Shown one piece after another: positions 60,601-64,000 of a stretch of 64,000 nt of DNA. The notes beneath the pieces are model-generated. The model saw only the letters and a program-made list of their open reading frames with translations. It did not search any database and was not told where the DNA came from. The position numbers and the translations under genes are program-made. Position 1 is the stretch's first letter. Every line of letters starts with the position of its first letter. The stretch comes from Streptomyces sp. ICC1. Lineage in GTDB: Bacteria > Actinomycetota > Actinomycetes > Streptomycetales > Streptomycetaceae. The DNA is taken from assembly GCF_003287935.1 (NCBI RefSeq), contig NZ_CP030287.1:4926267-4990266 (forward strand), given 5' to 3'.

Positions 60601-63375
60601 GTGCAGAAGAAGCGGCCTCGGAAGAACGGCACCGTCGCGAACGGCACCGCACCCGACGGCACCGCACCCGACCGACCGGGCTCCGAGGGCCCGGCCGCCG
60701 CGACCGCCCCCGCGCGACGCCGCGTCCGGGTGCGCAGCAGGCTGGTCGTCGGCGTCGCCGTGGCCGGGCTCGCCGTCCTCGCGGCCGGGGCGCCCGCGGT
60801 CGTCTCCGCCTCGGCGGACCTCAAGGACTCCCAGCAGCTGGTCACCCTCGCCGAGCAGAGCCGCCAGACCCTCACCCTCGCCCACCTGCTCGGCGACGAG
60901 CGCGACGCCGTCACCGAGTACGTGGCCAAGGGCCGCCCCGGCGGGCCCCAGGGCGCCCAGGCCGCGCTCCAGGAGCGCACGGCGGGCACCGACCGGCAGC
61001 TCGGCGAGGTCCGGTCCGACGCGGGCGAGGAGCTCGCCCGCGCGCTGGGCCGGGTCCGCGCCGTGCGCACCGAGGCCCTCGAAGGCAAGGGCAGCGCCCT
61101 CGCCGCCCACCAGGCCTACTCCGGCGTCATCGCCGAGGTCCTCGCACCGGGCGCCCGGCTCGTCGAACTGACCCCGCCGCGCGCCGGGGACGCCCTCGTC
61201 ACCACCCGGCCGCTGGCCCCCCTCGGCCAGGCCGTGGAACAGGCCTCCGCCACCCGCGGACTGCTGCTCGCCGCGCTGGCCGTCCCCCGCGGCGAGCAGC
61301 CCCCCGGCGCCGCCGCCGTCGACGAGCTCACCGGCGCCGCCCAGCGGGCGCGCGTACGGGAGCAGGGCGCCCTCGAGGACTTCGCGCGGGCCGCGCGGCC
61401 CGACGTGCGCCAGACCCTCACCGCCACCGTCACCGGGCCCGAGGTCAAGACGGCCGACGACCACCTCAAGCGGCTCACCGACCGGCCGACCCTCTCCAGC
61501 GCCGACCGAAAGGTCGACGCCGGCACCGTCGGATCGGCCCTGACCGCCCGCGTCGACCGGATGCGCTCGGTCGAGGCCACCCTCGCCGGCCAGCGCGCCA
61601 CCGCCCTCGCCGCGCTGCGGGACGACGACGTGACCGCGCTGGAGACCGTACTGGCCTTCCTCGGCGTGCTGTTCCTCGTCACCATCGGCGTCGCCACGGC
61701 CATCGCCCGCTCGCTGACCCGCCCGCTGTCGGTCCTGCGGCGCGGCGCGGCGCGGCTGGCGACGGCGGAGGGCTCGGTGGAACCGGTCCGCTTCACCGGC
61801 CGCGACGACGAGTTCGCCGAGGTCGTGCGCAACCTCAACGCGGTACGGGACCAGACGGTCTCCCTGCACACCCGGATCGCCGGGCTCGACGCCGACCGGC
61901 GCCGCATCATCGGCCGCAACGAGGCGCTCGCCACGGGCCGGGAAGCGCTGGAGGACGAGCTCTCGCAGCTGCGGGCGGGGCTGGAGGAGCACCGCCGCAT
62001 CATGTCGACCACGTCCGTGTCGCTGTCCCTGCGGACCCTCGGGCTCGTCGAGCGGCAGCTCGCCGTCATCGAGGAGATGGAGTCCGAGGAACCGGATCCG
62101 GACCGGCTCTCCACCCTCTTCAAGCTCGACCACCTGGCGACGGTGATGCGCCGCCACAACGAGAACCTGCTCGTCCTCGCCGGCCAGGAGCACGGCCACG
62201 GCCAGGCCGCGGCGGTCCCGCTGGTCGACGTCATGCGGGCGGCAGTCAGCGAGATCGAGCGCTACGAGCGCGTCGAACTGGGGGCGCTGCCCTCGTACAC
62301 GCAGGTCGCCGGGCACGCCGCCGACGACATCTCGCACGTGCTCGCGGAGCTGCTGGAGAACGCGACGACCTTCTCGCCGCCGGACGCCCGGGTGAAGGTG
62401 TCCGGCCGGCTGCTCGACTCCGGTGACGTGGTGCTGTCCGTCGAGGACGAGGGCATCGGGGTCACCGGCGACCGGCTGGCCGCGCTCAACGAGCGGCTCG
62501 CCACGCCCGAGGCGTACGACGAGGAGCCGGAGGCGGAACACGGCCTGGGCCTCGGCCTGTACGTGGCCGGCCGGCTCGCGGCCCGGCACGGCGTGAGCGC
62601 GGAGCTGCGCACGCTGCGGCACGGCGGTACGGAGGCGCTGGTCGTCGTACCGGCCGCGCTGCTGCCGGCCACCCCGCCGGCCTCGCCGGTGCACACCCTG
62701 GGCGCGCCGGGCGCGCCCGCGCTGCGGCTGCCCGGGATCATCGCCGAGGCCAACGAGAACGTGCTGCCCTCGCGGGTACGGGGCGCGGCCGCTCCCGCCG
62801 CCGCACCGGACCCGCAGGCTTCGGCCTGGCCGGAGCCGGGCTTCGAGCCCGAGCCGGTCCTTGAGCCGGAGCCGCGCTTCGAGCCGGAGCCTGCCCACGC
62901 TCCGGCGCCGGAGCCCGCCGCGGAGCTGCCGGCCCGGGCGGTCCCGGAGCCCGCACCGGCACCGGTGGCGTTCGCGCCCCCGCCCGGCCGGCTGCCGCCC
63001 ACCGAGCAGGTGTTCCGGGTCCCGCCGCAGCAGGAGGCGCCCGCCGAGCCCACCGACGAGGAACTCACCGACAAGGGGCTCCCCAAGCGGACCCCCCGCG
63101 TGGTGGCCGCCGGCCGGGGAGGCGACGTACCCCCCGAGCCGCGCCGCGTGGACGCCGACGAACTGCGCCGGCGCCTCGGCGGGTTCTACCGGGGTGCCCA
63201 GGACGGACGGCGCGTCGTGGAGGCGGAGCTCGCCCAGGCCCCGCGCCAGGACCGGTGGCAGGGCGGACCGCAGGACGGACCGCAGGACGGACCGCACGAC
63301 GGGCGACCGCAGGACCGACGGCAAGACCAGGGGCACACCGACCGGGGGGACACCGCACAGGAGGCACGCACATGA
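60601..63375 (+). CDS. Conservon sensor histidine kinase with NIT sensor domain (CvnA-like)
   Basis: This 924-residue sensor kinase begins a conservon. Residues 40-62 form the first membrane helix (RLVVGVAVAGLAVLAAGAP). The extracellular part contains a nitrate/nitrite-type sensing (NIT) domain with LTLAHLLGDERDAVTEYVAKG. The second helix is at 350-370 (LAFLGVLFLVTIGVATAI), followed by a HAMP-like linker. The kinase core has KLDHLATVMRRHNENLLVLAG, with the N box ELLENATTFSPPD and the G box AEHGLGLGLYVAGRLAARHG. A 230-residue Pro/Glu-rich tail follows. It overlaps the Roadblock gene (ATGA). Confidence 0.9.
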   Translation: MQKKRPRKNGTVANGTAPDGTAPDRPGSEGPAAATAPARRRVRVRSRLVVGVAVAGLAVLAAGAPAVVSASADLKDSQQLVTLAEQSRQTLTLAHLLGDERDAVTEYVAKGRPGGPQGAQAALQERTAGTDRQLGEVRSDAGEELARALGRVRAVRTEALEGKGSALAAHQAYSGVIAEVLAPGARLVELTPPRAGDALVTTRPLAPLGQAVEQASATRGLLLAALAVPRGEQPPGAAAVDELTGAAQRARVREQGALEDFARAARPDVRQTLTATVTGPEVKTADDHLKRLTDRPTLSSADRKVDAGTVGSALTARVDRMRSVEATLAGQRATALAALRDDDVTALETVLAFLGVLFLVTIGVATAIARSLTRPLSVLRRGAARLATAEGSVEPVRFTGRDDEFAEVVRNLNAVRDQTVSLHTRIAGLDADRRRIIGRNEALATGREALEDELSQLRAGLEEHRRIMSTTSVSLSLRTLGLVERQLAVIEEMESEEPDPDRLSTLFKLDHLATVMRRHNENLLVLAGQEHGHGQAAAVPLVDVMRAAVSEIERYERVELGALPSYTQVAGHAADDISHVLAELLENATTFSPPDARVKVSGRLLDSGDVVLSVEDEGIGVTGDRLAALNERLATPEAYDEEPEAEHGLGLGLYVAGRLAARHGVSAELRTLRHGGTEALVVVPAALLPATPPASPVHTLGAPGAPALRLPGIIAEANENVLPSRVRGAAAPAAAPDPQASAWPEPGFEPEPVLEPEPRFEPEPAHAPAPEPAAELPARAVPEPAPAPVAFAPPPGRLPPTEQVFRVPPQQEAPAEPTDEELTDKGLPKRTPRVVAAGRGGDVPPEPRRVDADELRRRLGGFYRGAQDGRRVVEAELAQAPRQDRWQGGPQDGPQDGPHDGRPQDRRQDQGHTDRGDTAQEART

Positions 63376-63851
63376 CCGCGCCCAGTACGTACGGACTGAG
63401 CACCCAGGCCCGCAACCTTCAGTGGCTGCTGACCGACCTCGTCGAGGAGGTCCCCGGGGTCAACTCCGTGGCCGTCGTGTCCTCGGACGGGCTCCTGCTG
63501 CTCTCTTCCGACCCGGTCGCACCCGACACGCCCGCCGCCGCCCGCCCCAAGGGCCCGCGCGGCGCGTCCGCCGACCTCGCCACCATCGTCTCCGGCCTCG
63601 GCTCGCTCACCACGGGCGCGGCGGCGCTGATGGACGGCGGCTCGGTCAAGCAGACGATGGTGGCCATGGAGAACGGCTCCGTCTTCGTCATGTCCATCAG
63701 CGACGGCTCGCTCCTCGGCGTACACGCCGCGCCGGACTGCGACATGAGCGTCGTCGCCTACCACATGGCCTTGTTCGTGGGCCGCGCCGGCCACGTCCTG
63801 ACCCCCGAAGTCCGCAGTGAGCTGCGCCAGTCGATGGAGAACACCCCGTGA
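63372..63851 (+). CDS. Roadblock/LC7 domain protein (conservon CvnB-like)
   Basis: This 159-residue protein has the Roadblock fold (LQWLLTDLVEEVPGVNSVAVVSSDGLLLLSS, then ATIVSGLGSLTTGAAALMDGG and GSVFVMSISDGSLLGVHA). In conservons it acts with a DUF742 protein and a small Ras-like GTPase downstream of the sensor kinase. A mutual-gliding-like or G-protein signalling complex at the membrane has been proposed. ATG overlaps the kinase stop, and the stop overlaps the DUF742 gene, so the cluster is coupled. Confidence 0.93.
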   Translation: MTAPSTYGLSTQARNLQWLLTDLVEEVPGVNSVAVVSSDGLLLLSSDPVAPDTPAAARPKGPRGASADLATIVSGLGSLTTGAAALMDGGSVKQTMVAMENGSVFVMSISDGSLLGVHAAPDCDMSVVAYHMALFVGRAGHVLTPEVRSELRQSMENTP

Positions 63852-64000
63852 GGAGTACGGCCTCCGACCGACTGCCGATACGCGGCGCCGACCGCCGCCC
63901 CGCCCGCGTGCGCCCGTACTCCCTCACGGGCGGCCGCACCCGCTTCACGCAGGTCCTGCAGGTCGAGACCTTCGTCGCCGCCCTCGACACCAGGGCCGGC
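63848..64000 (+). CDS. DUF742 protein (conservon CvnC-like), cut by window end
   Basis: The visible 51 residues show the family start: a short basic leader, RVRPYSLTGGRTRFTQVLQVETFVAAL. The GTG at 63848 overlaps the Roadblock stop by 4 bases. In known conservons a small GTPase (CvnD) follows, which should lie just to the right of the window. Confidence 0.9.
   Translation, partial: MRSTASDRLPIRGADRRPARVRPYSLTGGRTRFTQVLQVETFVAALDTRAG

Overview
The window is chromosomal DNA of a Streptomyces-type actinomycete. Very high GC, codons ending in G/C, many GTG starts and ATGA/GTGA gene overlaps point that way. So do a WhiB developmental regulator, a HupS nucleoid protein with a lysine-rich tail, a bacterial conservon (kinase, Roadblock, DUF742), a hopanoid cluster, and a Lon gene with both ClgR-type and HspR (HAIR)-type operators. 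No phage, plasmid backbone, CRISPR array, tRNA or intact rRNA gene was seen.

Layout. (A) 1-9.1 kb is housekeeping: 3' part of leuD, a small conserved protein, hupS, fbiD (F420 synthesis), plsC-gpsA-ddlA, a DUF3515 lipoprotein, an Lrp/AsnC effector-domain protein, thiL-thiD and rpmB. (B) 9.4-15.5 kb is accessory: an AraC-type regulator next to a DJ-1/PfpI protein, a crotonase, a small membrane protein, a HATPase-like regulator, idi, and a methyltransferase-acetyltransferase fusion. (C) 15.8-22.9 kb is a tightly coupled seven-gene operon: two CDP-alcohol phosphotransferases, a nucleotidyltransferase, a glycerol-1-phosphate-dehydrogenase-like protein, a family 2 glycosyltransferase and a TagG/TagH-like ABC exporter. 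It looks like a pathway for an exported phosphopolyol glycoconjugate and is the best candidate for an undescribed system here. (D) 23.2-30.0 kb is the hopanoid core, hpnC-hpnD-hpnE-polyprenyl synthase-shc, which ends abruptly after shc. (E) 30.8-50.3 kb runs whiB, a giant glycosyltransferase, DUF5719, a degenerate zincin, DUF3499, manB, a Trm112-like protein, a SIS protein, manA, a cation efflux protein, a degenerate signal peptidase, a fructose-type PTS, sahH, an RDD protein and a SpoIIM-like protein. (F) 50.4-50.8 kb is the promoter and leader of an rRNA operon with no 16S gene behind it. (G) 50.9-64 kb holds a lipoprotein, a membrane glycosyltransferase, rhodanese, VOC, DUF4097, DUF4259, lon, MarR, a PP2C-like phosphatase and the start of a conservon.

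Two nearly identical 168-169 bp palindromic MITE-like elements lie in opposite orientation on either side of the rhodanese-to-lon segment. Each begins with a CTAG that also supplies the TAG stop of the gene beside it. A second CTAG-bounded palindromic repeat sits beside the first, and a 14-bp copy of its end overlaps the manB stop.

Genes that work together: plsC and gpsA supply phospholipid precursors and ddlA wall precursors. idi supplies isoprenoid units for the hopanoid genes. manB and manA interconvert hexose phosphates, probably feeding glycan synthesis. sahH recycles S-adenosylhomocysteine. The sensor kinase, Roadblock and DUF742 proteins at the right edge form a conservon cut off by the window end. 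Relative to the Streptomyces coelicolor order I remember, blocks A, C-D, E and G come from well-separated chromosomal places, so the window is either strongly rearranged or joined at repeats such as the rrn leader.
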